Part shown: in pieces, positions 1-9,086 of the stretch
Layout of the letters: each line of letters opens with the position of its first letter
Position numbering within the stretch: position 1 is the stretch's first letter
DNA from: CAWACP01 sp963780655
GTDB lineage: Bacteria; Acidobacteriota; Terriglobia; Bryobacterales; Bryobacteraceae
DNA length: 64,000 nucleotides
Assembly: GCA_963780655.1 (NCBI GenBank)
Contig: CAWACP010000003.1
Location: forward strand, 1,488,001-1,552,000
Reading direction: 5' to 3'
Translations under genes and position numbers: made by a program
The notes under the pieces: model-generated
Database searches by the model: none
What the model was told of the DNA's origin: nothing
What the model saw: only the letters and a program-made list of their open reading frames with translations

Positions 1-74
1 TGTGCAGAACATTTACAGGTTAACCGGAGACTGTAAGTCAGCTCGCGGCTATACTCGGTGCAGCGCCGAACCGA

Positions 75-1586
75 ATGCACCGACCTTCGAGGAAAGTAGT
101 CTTCTTCTTTCCGGCATTTTCGAGCCGGGAAGCCACCGCTCCGCTGGGGATTCTGGCGGTTGCCACGCCGCTCCTCCGCGCCGGGTACGACGTTCGCATC
201 ATCGATTCCACCATCACCCCGCGTTTCCATGAGCGTGTGCTCGAAGAGTTATCCGACGCGCTGTGCCTGGCTGTGTCGCTGGTTACAGGACCCATGATTC
301 GGGAGACCGTGCAGATCGCTCGCGCCGCGAAGAAGATGTATCCGGAGAAGCCGGTGATCCTCGGGGGCTGGCATCCATCGCTGCTGCCGCATGCGACGCT
401 CGCAGCCGAGTACGTCGACATCGTGGTTAAGGGCCAGGGCGAAGACGCGCTGCTCGAGGTTGTCCGCCGTATTGAAGACGGAGCGGACATGAAGGGCGTC
501 GCGGGCGTGGGTTACAAGCACGACGGCAAGCTGCACTTCAATCCGATGCGCGAGCTGCGGCCCATTCGCGAACTCCCTCCCAAGGCCTATCATCTGGCCG
601 ATTTCGATGCCTACGAGCGCGTTTCCGGACGCCGCTGGGGCATGTACACGTCGAGCCTGGCGTGTCCCTACGAATGCGCTTACTGCACCAATCAGGGGCT
701 CTACGGGCGCAAGTGGAACGCGCTCGACGCGGAGCAGGTGGTAGAAGAGACCAGCGATCTGGTGCGGCGTTACCGGCTCAGCCTGCTCTGGGTGGTGGAC
801 GACAACTTCCTTGTAGACCGCGACCGCGCGCTGGCCATCGCCGAAGGCCTGGTGCGGACCGGCGTGCGGTTCGACTGGAGCATTCAGGCAACCACGAACC
901 TGGTGACGCGCCTGAGCGTGGATGAGCTGAAGCTGTTGCGCCGCGCCGGCCTATCGCAAGTTTCTCAAGGCGCCGATTCCGGATCGCCGCGCGTGATGAA
1001 GCTGATGAACAAGACGTTTCAGACGCTGGACACCATCCACGATTCTGCGGGCCGGTTGACTGCGGCGGGCATTCGCCCATCGTTCAACATGATTTTCGGG
1101 TTCCCGGGCGAGACCGATGACGACATGCGCCAGTCCATCCGGCTGATTATGGATGTCTGCCGCCGATACCCTGGCTCGGAATTCTGGACCAACATCTTCA
1201 CGCCGTATCCGGGTTCTCCGATTATGGAGAGAGCGTTCGAGCTGGGCATCGAAGTGCCGTCCACGCTGGAAGGCTGGTCGGACTTCTTTCCGCGATACAC
1301 CGAACTGCCGTGGCTGAGAGGCCGCGCACACCAGCGGCTGCAAACCATGCGCGAGTACCTGCGGCTGGCCTTTACGCGCGTGCCCATCTCAGGGCTGCGG
1401 ACGCATCCGGTGACGCGCGCAGTTCAGCGGGCAGTGGCCACAACGTCCCGCTGGCGGCTCGATCACGATGTCTACGGGTTCCCTGTCGAGATCGCCATTA
1501 ACAATACGGCGAAGAAACTTTTCCCGGCGATGCCGAAACCGAAGGTGGACGCATCGCAGCTTTCCGCGGAGGCGGTGACGTGTTGA
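75..1586 (+). CDS. Cobalamin-binding radical SAM protein (1)
   Basis: This 503-residue protein has an N-terminal Rossmann-like B12-binding half (about residues 6-140, with GGWHPSLLP at 97-105) and a radical SAM half. The Fe-S cluster motif is visible as C197-x3-C201-x2-C204 in ACPYECAYC. Family members use cobalamin and SAM for methylations or ring and carbon rearrangements on unreactive carbons; the substrate here cannot be told. The ATG at 75 fits because the next residues, KVVFFFPAF, begin the first strand of the B12 domain. It is the first complete gene of a nine-gene + strand operon. A large stem-loop separates it from the next gene. No DxHxxG base-off motif is obvious. Confidence 0.9.
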   Translation: MHRPSRKVVFFFPAFSSREATAPLGILAVATPLLRAGYDVRIIDSTITPRFHERVLEELSDALCLAVSLVTGPMIRETVQIARAAKKMYPEKPVILGGWHPSLLPHATLAAEYVDIVVKGQGEDALLEVVRRIEDGADMKGVAGVGYKHDGKLHFNPMRELRPIRELPPKAYHLADFDAYERVSGRRWGMYTSSLACPYECAYCTNQGLYGRKWNALDAEQVVEETSDLVRRYRLSLLWVVDDNFLVDRDRALAIAEGLVRTGVRFDWSIQATTNLVTRLSVDELKLLRRAGLSQVSQGADSGSPRVMKLMNKTFQTLDTIHDSAGRLTAAGIRPSFNMIFGFPGETDDDMRQSIRLIMDVCRRYPGSEFWTNIFTPYPGSPIMERAFELGIEVPSTLEGWSDFFPRYTELPWLRGRAHQRLQTMREYLRLAFTRVPISGLRTHPVTRAVQRAVATTSRWRLDHDVYGFPVEIAINNTAKKLFPAMPKPKVDASQLSAEAVTC

Positions 1587-1654
1587 GCGCACAGGAGGCG
1601 GCGACGTCCGCACTGAGCAACCCCAAACCGGACGTCGCCGGGTCCGTTGTGCGC
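1587..1654 (+). other. Large intra-operon stem-loop
   Basis: Between two B12-radical SAM genes lie nested inverted repeats. GCGCACA (1587-1593) pairs with TGTGCGC (1648-1654), and GGCGACGTCCG (1600-1610) pairs perfectly with CGGACGTCGCC (1629-1639). There is no T-run, so a simple intrinsic terminator is unlikely. RNA processing, mRNA stabilisation or attenuation are possible roles. Confidence 0.6.
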
Positions 1655-1673
1655 GGTTTAGCGTTGAGGCGCC

Positions 1674-3098
1674 ATGGCTGATATTCTGCTGACGCATTCG
1701 AATCACCTGTTCTTCGACCCCAAGCAGGTGCAGAAGATGCAGCCTTACCCCCCGCTGCAGACGCTAATCGCCGCGGCGGCGCTGCGCGCGCAGGGGCACT
1801 CTGTCGCATTGTTCGACAGCACGTTGACTGAGCCGGAAGCGGGCTTCCGCGAAGCTCTTCGCCGGCATCGGCCGTCGCTGGTTGTGGTGGCGGAAGACAA
1901 TTTCAACTTCCTCACCAAGATGTGCCTTGTGCGCAATCGCGAGGTAGCGTTCGGGTTTGCCTCGGCGGCGCGCCAGGCAGGCGTGGCTATTGCGGTGAAC
2001 GGGTCCGATGCGGGCGACCGCGCATCCGATTATCTGGCCAGCGGCTTCGATTATGTGATTGCCGGCGAACTGGAAGAAACGTTGCTCGAGCTGGCGTTTG
2101 CAGGAGCAGCGAATGCGCGCGGGTTGCCCGGTTTGTTCTGGCGCGATGAGGAAGGGGCAGTGCGCCGCGGCGCTCCTCGGCGGCCCATCGCCGATCTCAG
2201 CCGACTGCCGGGACCGGCATGGGACCTCGTGGACATCGATGCCTATCGCAGGGCCTGGCTGCACGCGCACGGCTATTTCGCGATGAATCTGGTCTCCAGC
2301 CGCGGTTGCCCGTTTCGATGCAACTGGTGCGCAAAGCCCATTTATGGCGGAACGTATCGCGTTCACCGGGCTGCGGACGTCGCTCGCGAGATCCTGCGGC
2401 TCAAGCAGAACTACCGCCCCGACCTGATCTGGTTTGCCGACGACATCTTCGCTCTCTCACGCCAGTGGACCGCCGACTTCGCCGCTGAGGTGCGCCGGCT
2501 GGACACGCGCATACCGTTTCGTATGCAGTCGCGCTGCGACCTGATGACGCGCGACACCGTGCGCGATCTTCGCGACGCCGGCTGCATGGAAATCTGGATG
2601 GGCGCCGAATCGGGCTCACAGCGGATCCTGAATGCCATGGACAAAGACATCTCCGTGGAAGAGATTCGGATTGCCTGCCGGAATCTGCGGGCGCACGACA
2701 TCCGCGCGTGTCTTTTCCTGCAGTTCGGTTACCCCGGTGAGATGTGGGAGGACATCCGGCAGACGGTGGAAATGGTCCGGCAGACGAAGCCGGACGATGT
2801 TGGCATCTCCGTTTCCTATCCGCTGCCGAATACCCGGCTGTTCGAAATGGTGCACGCGGCGATGCGCAGGACGAACTGGAAAGACTCGGGCGATCTGGAC
2901 GTGATGTTCCGGGGCACATACAACTCGCATTTCTATCGTGCGCTCGCCGACGCGCTGCACGCGGAAGTGCGGCGTGGGCATGCCGAGGCCGCACCCCTCT
3001 GGCAGACCGTCCGTGAACTGGAACCAGTCAGCCGTACCGGCGAGCGGCTCTCGCCGCCGATGCCCGTCAACAACGGCCTCGTCGAGCTGAGGACATAA
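1674..3098 (+). CDS. Cobalamin-binding radical SAM protein (2)
   Basis: This 474-residue protein has the same two-domain plan: an N-terminal B12-binding region, then a radical SAM core with C212-x3-C216-x2-C219 in GCPFRCNWC. Its N-terminus (ILLTHSNHLFFDPK, then PYPPL) is clearly related to that of the next gene (LLLTHGYFLAEDPKE, PYPPL), so the two look like diverged tandem duplicates. A GAESGSQRILNAM segment is the SAM-contact region typical of the family. It ends 6 bp before the next start and is co-transcribed. The substrate is unknown. Confidence 0.9.
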   Translation: MADILLTHSNHLFFDPKQVQKMQPYPPLQTLIAAAALRAQGHSVALFDSTLTEPEAGFREALRRHRPSLVVVAEDNFNFLTKMCLVRNREVAFGFASAARQAGVAIAVNGSDAGDRASDYLASGFDYVIAGELEETLLELAFAGAANARGLPGLFWRDEEGAVRRGAPRRPIADLSRLPGPAWDLVDIDAYRRAWLHAHGYFAMNLVSSRGCPFRCNWCAKPIYGGTYRVHRAADVAREILRLKQNYRPDLIWFADDIFALSRQWTADFAAEVRRLDTRIPFRMQSRCDLMTRDTVRDLRDAGCMEIWMGAESGSQRILNAMDKDISVEEIRIACRNLRAHDIRACLFLQFGYPGEMWEDIRQTVEMVRQTKPDDVGISVSYPLPNTRLFEMVHAAMRRTNWKDSGDLDVMFRGTYNSHFYRALADALHAEVRRGHAEAAPLWQTVRELEPVSRTGERLSPPMPVNNGLVELRT

Positions 3099-3104
3099 CG
3101 CGGT

Positions 3105-4454
3105 ATGGATCTGCTCCTCACGCACGGTTATTTCCTGGCCGAGGATCCGAAGGAACAGCGCATCATGAAGCCGTATCCCCCGCTCGGCATTCTCTACCTG
3201 TCGTCGCATCTGCGGCGGCTCGGGTTCGATGTGGAGATCTACGATTCCACGTTCGGCGCCCGCGCGGAATTGCTGCGGCTGCTGGACACCGAGCCGCCGT
3301 CCACGCTGGGCGTATATGCAAACCTGCTGACTCGGCCTGAGGTGGTAAAGATCATCGCGCATGCGAAAGCACGCGGATGGTTCGTCGTGGCGGGCGGTCC
3401 GGAGCCGGCGAATCACGCACCCGAGTATCTGGACGCCGGGGCCGACGTCATTGTTCAGGGCGAAGGCGAGCTGGCAATGGCAGCGCTGCTCGCGCGGCGG
3501 AAAGCTGGCGGCGATTTATCCGCAGATCTGCCGTCGCTGATTTATCGGGCGCCTGACGGGTCCATCGTTCGAACGCCGGCGGCCCCGCTGATTCAGGACC
3601 TGGATGCGCAGCCCTGGCCCGATCGCGAGCGCATCGACATCCAGCGCTACGTCACGACGTGGCGGGAGCATCATGGACGCGGTTCGCTGTCGGTAATTAC
3701 GGCGCGCGGATGCCCGTACCACTGCCGCTGGTGCAGCCACTCGGTTTACGGAAAAACGCATCGGCGGCGCTCGCCCACGGCGGTGGCGGATGAAGTGGAG
3801 CACCTGCTCGAACGATACTCGCCGGACATGCTGTGGATGGCGGACGACGTATTCACCATCCATCACGGTTGGTTATTCACATACGCCGAGGAGATGCGGC
3901 GGCGCGGGCTGGCGATCCCGTTCGAGTGCATCACGCGCGCCGATCGTGTGAACGAAAAGGTGGCGGCAACGCTCGCCGAACTGGGCTGCATGCGCGTGTG
4001 GATCGGTTCCGAGAGCGGCTCACAGCGCATTCTGGATGCGATGCAGCGCGGCGTTCGCGTGGATCAGGTGCAGCGCGCCATCGACCTTTGCCGCGCCTCG
4101 GGAATCGAAACCGGGATGTTCATCATGTGGGGCTACGAAGGTGAGCAGATGGAGGACATCGAGGCGACCATCGCGCACGTGAAGCGATGCCGCCCGGAGA
4201 CGTGCCTGACGACTGTGTCTTACCCGATTGCCGGGACCCCTTACCACGAAGACGTGCAATCGAAGCTGATCAACATCGGGGGCTGGCGCGAATCGACGGA
4301 TCGGGACATCGCCATCGCGGGGCGTCATTCCCGGCGTTTCTATCAGTTCGCGGACGAGTTGCTGAAAGCCGAAACGGCGGCTCAGGTGGATGCTGCGCGA
4401 ATCGGAGCGGCGCGCGAGGGCATGCGCGAGACTCTGCACGAGGTGGAAGCATGA
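3105..4454 (+). CDS. Cobalamin-binding radical SAM protein (3)
   Basis: This 449-residue protein is a paralogue of the preceding gene. The B12-binding domain covers about residues 1-125 (AGGPEPANHAPEY, then VQGEGE), followed by a radical SAM domain with C203-x3-C207-x2-C210 in GCPYHCRWC and the GSESGSQRILDAM contact segment. Its stop overlaps the next ATG as ATGA, which implies translational coupling to a methyltransferase. The role is likely methylation or radical rearrangement of a pathway intermediate. Confidence 0.9.
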   Translation: MDLLLTHGYFLAEDPKEQRIMKPYPPLGILYLSSHLRRLGFDVEIYDSTFGARAELLRLLDTEPPSTLGVYANLLTRPEVVKIIAHAKARGWFVVAGGPEPANHAPEYLDAGADVIVQGEGELAMAALLARRKAGGDLSADLPSLIYRAPDGSIVRTPAAPLIQDLDAQPWPDRERIDIQRYVTTWREHHGRGSLSVITARGCPYHCRWCSHSVYGKTHRRRSPTAVADEVEHLLERYSPDMLWMADDVFTIHHGWLFTYAEEMRRRGLAIPFECITRADRVNEKVAATLAELGCMRVWIGSESGSQRILDAMQRGVRVDQVQRAIDLCRASGIETGMFIMWGYEGEQMEDIEATIAHVKRCRPETCLTTVSYPIAGTPYHEDVQSKLINIGGWRESTDRDIAIAGRHSRRFYQFADELLKAETAAQVDAARIGAAREGMRETLHEVEA

Positions 4455-5164
4455 CGCCGGCGCTGGCTTTCGATCGAATCGCGCACCGGTACGACGCCTT
4501 GTGGACGGATTCGCCCGTGGGCAGAGCGCAGCGCAATCAGGTGTGGCGGGTTGCCGACCGGTACTTTCTGCCCGGCCAGCGAGTGCTCGACATCGGCTGC
4601 GGGACTGGCGAGGACGCAGTTCACCTTTCGGCGCGCGGCGTGGTGACGTGCGCAATCGACGCATCGAGCGAGATGGTTGCCATTGCCGCCGCCAAAGGGG
4701 TCTGCGCGTCACAGCTTGCGATTGAAGAAGTGGGCGCCGTTGGCGATGTCTGGGATGGAATCTTATCGAATTTCGGCGCGCTCAACTGTGTGCGCGATCT
4801 GCCATCCGCGGCATCAACGCTCGCGCGGCTGATACGCCCTGGTGGCCACGCCGTTTTGTGCTTCCTGAATCGAACCTGTGCCTGGGAGCTCGGCCGGGTC
4901 CGGCGCGCCGGCGTTCAGCGGCTCGGCATTATGGTTTACTACCCTTCCGCGAGCGAGATTCAGCATGCGTTCGTCGGATCGTTCGAGATCGTCGAGAGCC
5001 GCGCGATCGGGCTCGGCGTTCCTCCGTCGCGCAGAAAGCTTGGTCCGGGCGCCATTCGCCTGCTTGCCGCCGCGGATTCACTCCTGGCGGGTATGCCGGG
5101 TCTGCGAGCGCTGGGCGACCATCGGATCTATGTCTTTCGCCGGAGGGCCGATGCATCCTGCTGA
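4451..5164 (+). CDS. Class I SAM-dependent methyltransferase
   Basis: A 237-residue methyltransferase. The SAM-binding motif I is VLDIGCGTGED and the acidic motif II is AIDASSEM, so it is a classic Rossmann-fold class I enzyme. I chose the ATG at 4451, inside the stop of the upstream gene, because FDRIAHRYDALW just after it is the usual start of this family. An upstream in-frame extension would overlap the previous gene by more than 250 bp. The acceptor is unknown; position in the radical SAM operon suggests a tailoring role. Confidence 0.85.
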   Translation: MTPALAFDRIAHRYDALWTDSPVGRAQRNQVWRVADRYFLPGQRVLDIGCGTGEDAVHLSARGVVTCAIDASSEMVAIAAAKGVCASQLAIEEVGAVGDVWDGILSNFGALNCVRDLPSAASTLARLIRPGGHAVLCFLNRTCAWELGRVRRAGVQRLGIMVYYPSASEIQHAFVGSFEIVESRAIGLGVPPSRRKLGPGAIRLLAAADSLLAGMPGLRALGDHRIYVFRRRADASC

Positions 5165-5960
5165 ATCCGTCACCCGGCAGCGGTTCCTGCGAGAGTACGG
5201 AACTGTTCGCACGTCGGAGGGGCGCGGCTCTGAAGACGCGCGCTGGTATTACGCTCTGCCTTACCGCGACCTCAGCGGACGGCTCGCCGGCCAGTGGTGG
5301 ATGCGCGGGCGCAGTTGGCAATATTTCGAACGGCGCATTCTGCCGGGATTCGAGCAGCGGCTGGGACCAGCGCTGCGCATCCTCGATCTGGGCGCCGGGA
5401 ACGGCTGGATGTCGTGGAAACTCGCGCTGCGCGGCCATTGTCCCCTCGCCCTGGATATCTTCACGGATGATCGCGACGGCCTTCGTGCCTCGCGCTACTA
5501 CCGCGCCGAAACGCCTTTTCCGCTGATAGAGGCCGAGTTCGACAACATTCCGGCGCCGGATTCGTCCGTGGACCTGGCGATCTTCAATGCCTCGTTTCAT
5601 TACTCGCAGGATTACGCGCGAACCGTCGCCGAAGTAAAGCGCGTGCTGCGTCACGATGGCGGCATCGTAATCATCGATTCGCCTTTGTACAGATGTCCAG
5701 AGCACGGCCGGATGATGGTGGAGGAGCGAAAACGGCGCTTCGTGGAGCAATACGGCTTCGCATCCGACGCGCGGGGCAGCATCGAGTATCTCGATGAGAT
5801 CACGCTGGCGGGCCTGGGCAGAGAATTCGATATCTCCTGGCGCATTCACAAACCCTGGTACGGCGTTCGCTGGCACTCGCGTTCGCTGCGCGCATGGCTC
5901 CGGCGACAGCGGCCTCCGTCACGATTCCGGATCATTGTCGGACAGGCGAGGAGAGCATGA
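5151..5960 (+). CDS. Class I SAM-dependent methyltransferase
   Basis: A 269-residue protein with motif I ILDLGAGNGWMSW, the acidic strand LALDIF and the substrate-side segment AIFNASFHYSQDY. It overlaps the upstream methyltransferase by 14 bp and the next gene by 4 bp (ATGA). The N-terminal ~80 residues (GTVRTSEGRG, YYALPY) are shared with enzymes seen in polyketide and polysaccharide tailoring clusters, but I cannot name the acceptor. Confidence 0.82.
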   Translation: MHPAESVTRQRFLREYGTVRTSEGRGSEDARWYYALPYRDLSGRLAGQWWMRGRSWQYFERRILPGFEQRLGPALRILDLGAGNGWMSWKLALRGHCPLALDIFTDDRDGLRASRYYRAETPFPLIEAEFDNIPAPDSSVDLAIFNASFHYSQDYARTVAEVKRVLRHDGGIVIIDSPLYRCPEHGRMMVEERKRRFVEQYGFASDARGSIEYLDEITLAGLGREFDISWRIHKPWYGVRWHSRSLRAWLRRQRPPSRFRIIVGQARRA

Positions 5961-7423
5961 TCGTCCTGTTACACCCCCGCAGCACGAGGCCGAAGAACAG
6001 GCGATTTCCGCTCGCCGTTCTGTCGCTCGCCGCGGTGCTGGAAGGCCGTGAAGAGTACGCCATCGTCGATGGCAATCTCGATCCCGACCCCGGCGCCACG
6101 CTCGATCGCATCATGAGCGAGAGCGGCATCGAACTGCTGGCCGTCTCCGTAATGCCCGGACCGCAGATGGTGGCAGCCGCGTCACTCTGCCGTGATTTTC
6201 GCAGGCGCTTGCCGAAAGTTCCCATCATCTGGGGCGGATACTTCGCTTCGCTCTACACCGACACGACTCTGAAAGCGAAATACGTGGACATGGTGGTGCG
6301 CGGCCAGGGCGAGGAAACGCTGCTGGAGGTGATCGCGGCGATCCGCGGGGAAACGAACTTCGCGCAGGTTGCGGGACTGTCGTGGAAGGATGCTTTCGGC
6401 CTGCATGTGCACAACGCAATGCGCCCGCTGCGCTCGCCCGGCGATTTCCCGATGCTGCCTTATCACCGGTTGCCATCGCCGGAGAAGTATATCGCGCGCA
6501 CGTTTCTCGGCTCGCGGACGGCCGTTCACCAGGCCAGCATCGGATGCCCGTTCCGCTGCCGCTTCTGTGGCGTCGTTCCAATATACGACGGGCGGCAGAA
6601 GACCGAATCGCCCGAGCGCACCGTGGCGGCGCTCGATCACCTGCAGCGCACATACGGCATTAACGCGGTGCAGTTCTACGACAACAACTTCTTCCTGCGA
6701 GAGGACCACGCGGTGGAGTTGTGCGATCGCATGCAACCGCTGAACCTGCGCTGGTGGTCGGAAGGCCGCATCGACATCCTGCTGCGCTATTCCGATCGCA
6801 CGCTGGAACGGCTGCGCGCGGCGGGCGCAACCATGATCTTCTTCGGCGCGGAATCGGGCTCGGACGAGGTGTTGCGCCAGATGAACAAACACCTGCGCGC
6901 CGAACAGACGCTGGAACTCGCGGCGCGCATACGTCGCTTCGGCATCGTGCCGGAGTTCTCGTTCGTGGTGGGCAATCCGGAGGACCCGGAAGGCGACACG
7001 CGCCACACGATCGAGTTCATTCGCCGCATCAAGCGCCTCAACCCGGACGCGGAGATCATCGTCCAACACTACATCCCGGTGCCGCATCCCGATGGGTCGT
7101 ACGGCGGCGGCACGGACAGCGTTCGCTTTCCCGACTCACTGGAGGAATGGGCCACCGAGCGCTGGCAGAACTTCACCATCCGCACGGAGCCTAACACGCC
7201 GTGGCTGCCGCGGGCTGTCAAGCGGCGCATCGATGGTTTCGAGCTGGTGGTGAACTGCCGCTGGCCAACCGTGCAGGACATCCATTTGCCGCGCTGGGGC
7301 CGCCTGACATTGAAGGCGCTGAGTGCATGGCGATATGCGCTGGGCGTGTATCAGTATCCATTGGAGTTGCGGTGGGCGCAGCAGTTTATGAACCTGCGAA
7401 AGCCGCGGTTCGAGAGCCTGTGA
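5957..7423 (+). CDS. Cobalamin-binding radical SAM protein (4)
   Basis: A 488-residue protein from the ATG at 5957. The B12-binding part contains WGGYFASLY at 92-100 and RGQGEET at 115-121. The radical SAM part has C197-x3-C201-x2-C204 in GCPFRCRFC and a FGAESGSDEVL contact segment. It is nearer to protein 1 than to 2 and 3 in spacing and length. Its stop is TGATG-overlapped with the following methyltransferase. The C-terminal ~90 residues, rich in Trp and Arg, resemble the tail of protein 1. Confidence 0.9.
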   Translation: MIVLLHPRSTRPKNRRFPLAVLSLAAVLEGREEYAIVDGNLDPDPGATLDRIMSESGIELLAVSVMPGPQMVAAASLCRDFRRRLPKVPIIWGGYFASLYTDTTLKAKYVDMVVRGQGEETLLEVIAAIRGETNFAQVAGLSWKDAFGLHVHNAMRPLRSPGDFPMLPYHRLPSPEKYIARTFLGSRTAVHQASIGCPFRCRFCGVVPIYDGRQKTESPERTVAALDHLQRTYGINAVQFYDNNFFLREDHAVELCDRMQPLNLRWWSEGRIDILLRYSDRTLERLRAAGATMIFFGAESGSDEVLRQMNKHLRAEQTLELAARIRRFGIVPEFSFVVGNPEDPEGDTRHTIEFIRRIKRLNPDAEIIVQHYIPVPHPDGSYGGGTDSVRFPDSLEEWATERWQNFTIRTEPNTPWLPRAVKRRIDGFELVVNCRWPTVQDIHLPRWGRLTLKALSAWRYALGVYQYPLELRWAQQFMNLRKPRFESL

Positions 7424-8082
7424 TGGTTGTTGACGCGCTGGAAGGGCACGCGGTCTGGTCGGCCACGTATGACGAAGCGCCGAACGCGCTGCTGGAACTC
7501 GAGCGCCGAACCGTGGCGACATGGCTTCCGCCGCTCGAATCGAAGACCGTGGCTGATATCGCGTGCGGCACGGGGCGATGGTCGCGTTTTGTCGAGAAGC
7601 TGGGCGCGAGAACGGTCGGGGTGGATTTCTCTCGGCCGATGCTCAAGCGCGCCCACGCTCGCCTCATTGAGGGGGACGCGCTGCATATTCCTTTACGGAA
7701 TAACTGCTCCGATTTCACCATCTGCGCGTTCGCCGCGGGCTACATGGAATCGCCGGCGCTGCTGATTGCCGAGCTATCGCGCATTACACGAAAGGACGGC
7801 TATGTCCTCGTCACCGACATCCACCCGATTGCGATCGGCTCCGGATGGCGGCGCTCGTTCCGTCAGGGCGGCGAGGTCTTCGAGATTGAGAATCGCGCGC
7901 ACTCCATCGACGCCTTACTTGCTTCCGCGAGCCGATGCGGCCTCGCTCTGGCGCGAATGGACGAGCCGGTGCTGGGCGAACCGGAGCGGCGTATCTTCCG
8001 CGAGTGCGGACAGGAGCACCGTTTCGAAAGCGTCTGCGCTACGCCCGCCATTTTCGCCATGCTCTGGAGACGCGATTCATGA
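7423..8082 (+). CDS. Class I SAM-dependent methyltransferase
   Basis: A 219-residue methyltransferase with motif I VADIACGTGRWSR, motif II VGVDFSRPML and a later EGDALHIPL. The ATG at 7423 overlaps the preceding stop; a longer in-frame ORF reaching back to 7201 lies inside the upstream gene and is not credible. It is the third methyltransferase of the operon and also ends in an ATGA overlap, so translation is coupled along the cluster. Confidence 0.85.
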   Translation: MVVDALEGHAVWSATYDEAPNALLELERRTVATWLPPLESKTVADIACGTGRWSRFVEKLGARTVGVDFSRPMLKRAHARLIEGDALHIPLRNNCSDFTICAFAAGYMESPALLIAELSRITRKDGYVLVTDIHPIAIGSGWRRSFRQGGEVFEIENRAHSIDALLASASRCGLALARMDEPVLGEPERRIFRECGQEHRFESVCATPAIFAMLWRRDS

Positions 8083-9086
8083 ATCCTCGCGTCAATCGTC
8101 TTCCTGTTCTCGTGATTTCGGCGCACAGCCGCTGCAATGCTCGCTGCGTGATGTGCGATATCTGGCGGACGACGGAATCCGTGCGTTTCACCATGCAGGA
8201 TCTCGAGCGCCAGTTCGGCGATATCGGTGACCTCGGCGTGGAATGGGTGGTCTTCACCGGAGGTGAGCCGCTGCTGAACCGCGACCTGTTTCCAATGGCC
8301 ATGAAACTGCGCTCGGCCGGGATTCGGGTGACCGTCCTGAGCTCGGGCCTGCTGCTCGGCCGTTTCGCGCGCGAACTGGCCGCGCACGTGGATGAGGTGA
8401 TCGTATCGCTCGACGGCCCGCGCGGCGTGCACGACAGAATCCGCGGCGTAATCGGCGCATTCGACCAGCTCGCGACAGGCGTGCGCTCACTGCGAAGCGA
8501 GGCTCCGGGTTATCCCGTCTCGGCGCGATGCACCATCCAGCGCGCGAACCATCACGCGATCCTCGAGACCGCTCGCGCCGCGGAGGGTCTGGATCTCAAT
8601 TCCATCTCGTTCCTCGCCGCCGACGTCAGTTCACAGGCGTTCGCCCATGCTTCGAGTAATCGCGCTCAGTTGAGCCGTTCTCTTCTGCTGACCGCGGGCG
8701 AGATCGACGAGCTGGAACGCCAGTTCCGAGCGCTCCTGGACGATCCTGTTTCGGCGATCGTGGCCGAAAACCGCGCGAAGCTTGGCCGTATCGTCGACTA
8801 CTTCCGCGCTTTTGCGGCCGGAGCGGAACCGGCGGCGCCCGTGTGCAACGCGCCGTGGGTATCGGCGGTTCTGGGGCACGACGGATCGGTGCGGCCCTGC
8901 TTCTTTCACCCGCCGATCGGAGACGTTCGCGACAAGTCGCTGAAAGACGCGCTGAACAGCGAGGCCGCGCTCGAATTCCGCCGTAGTCTGGACGTTGCGT
9001 CGAATCCGGTGTGCCGGCGTTGCGTATGCTCGCTGCACAGGCCGGTCCCGGCCGAAGCCGCGGCCCGGAGGAATTTATGCGCGTAG
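8079..9086 (+). CDS. Radical SAM protein with C-terminal SPASM-like Cys cluster
   Basis: A 335-residue radical SAM enzyme without a B12 domain. The cluster motif is C19-x3-C23-x2-C26 (CNARCVMC). The SAM glycine motif is FTGGEPLLNRD. The C-terminal Cys set (CNAPW, RPCFF, CRRCVC) looks like a SPASM/twitch auxiliary cluster that ends in a CxxC-x-C pattern. SPASM enzymes commonly modify peptides or sugars. The ATG at 8079 overlaps the upstream TGA. It may act on the pathway's backbone or aglycone; the substrate cannot be read from sequence. Confidence 0.85.
   Translation: MNPRVNRLPVLVISAHSRCNARCVMCDIWRTTESVRFTMQDLERQFGDIGDLGVEWVVFTGGEPLLNRDLFPMAMKLRSAGIRVTVLSSGLLLGRFARELAAHVDEVIVSLDGPRGVHDRIRGVIGAFDQLATGVRSLRSEAPGYPVSARCTIQRANHHAILETARAAEGLDLNSISFLAADVSSQAFAHASSNRAQLSRSLLLTAGEIDELERQFRALLDDPVSAIVAENRAKLGRIVDYFRAFAAGAEPAAPVCNAPWVSAVLGHDGSVRPCFFHPPIGDVRDKSLKDALNSEAALEFRRSLDVASNPVCRRCVCSLHRPVPAEAAARRNLCA

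Noticed and set aside
1587..1654. Intrinsic terminator inside the radical SAM operon
   Set aside because: The hairpin is strong but no T-run follows, and the next gene belongs to the same pathway.
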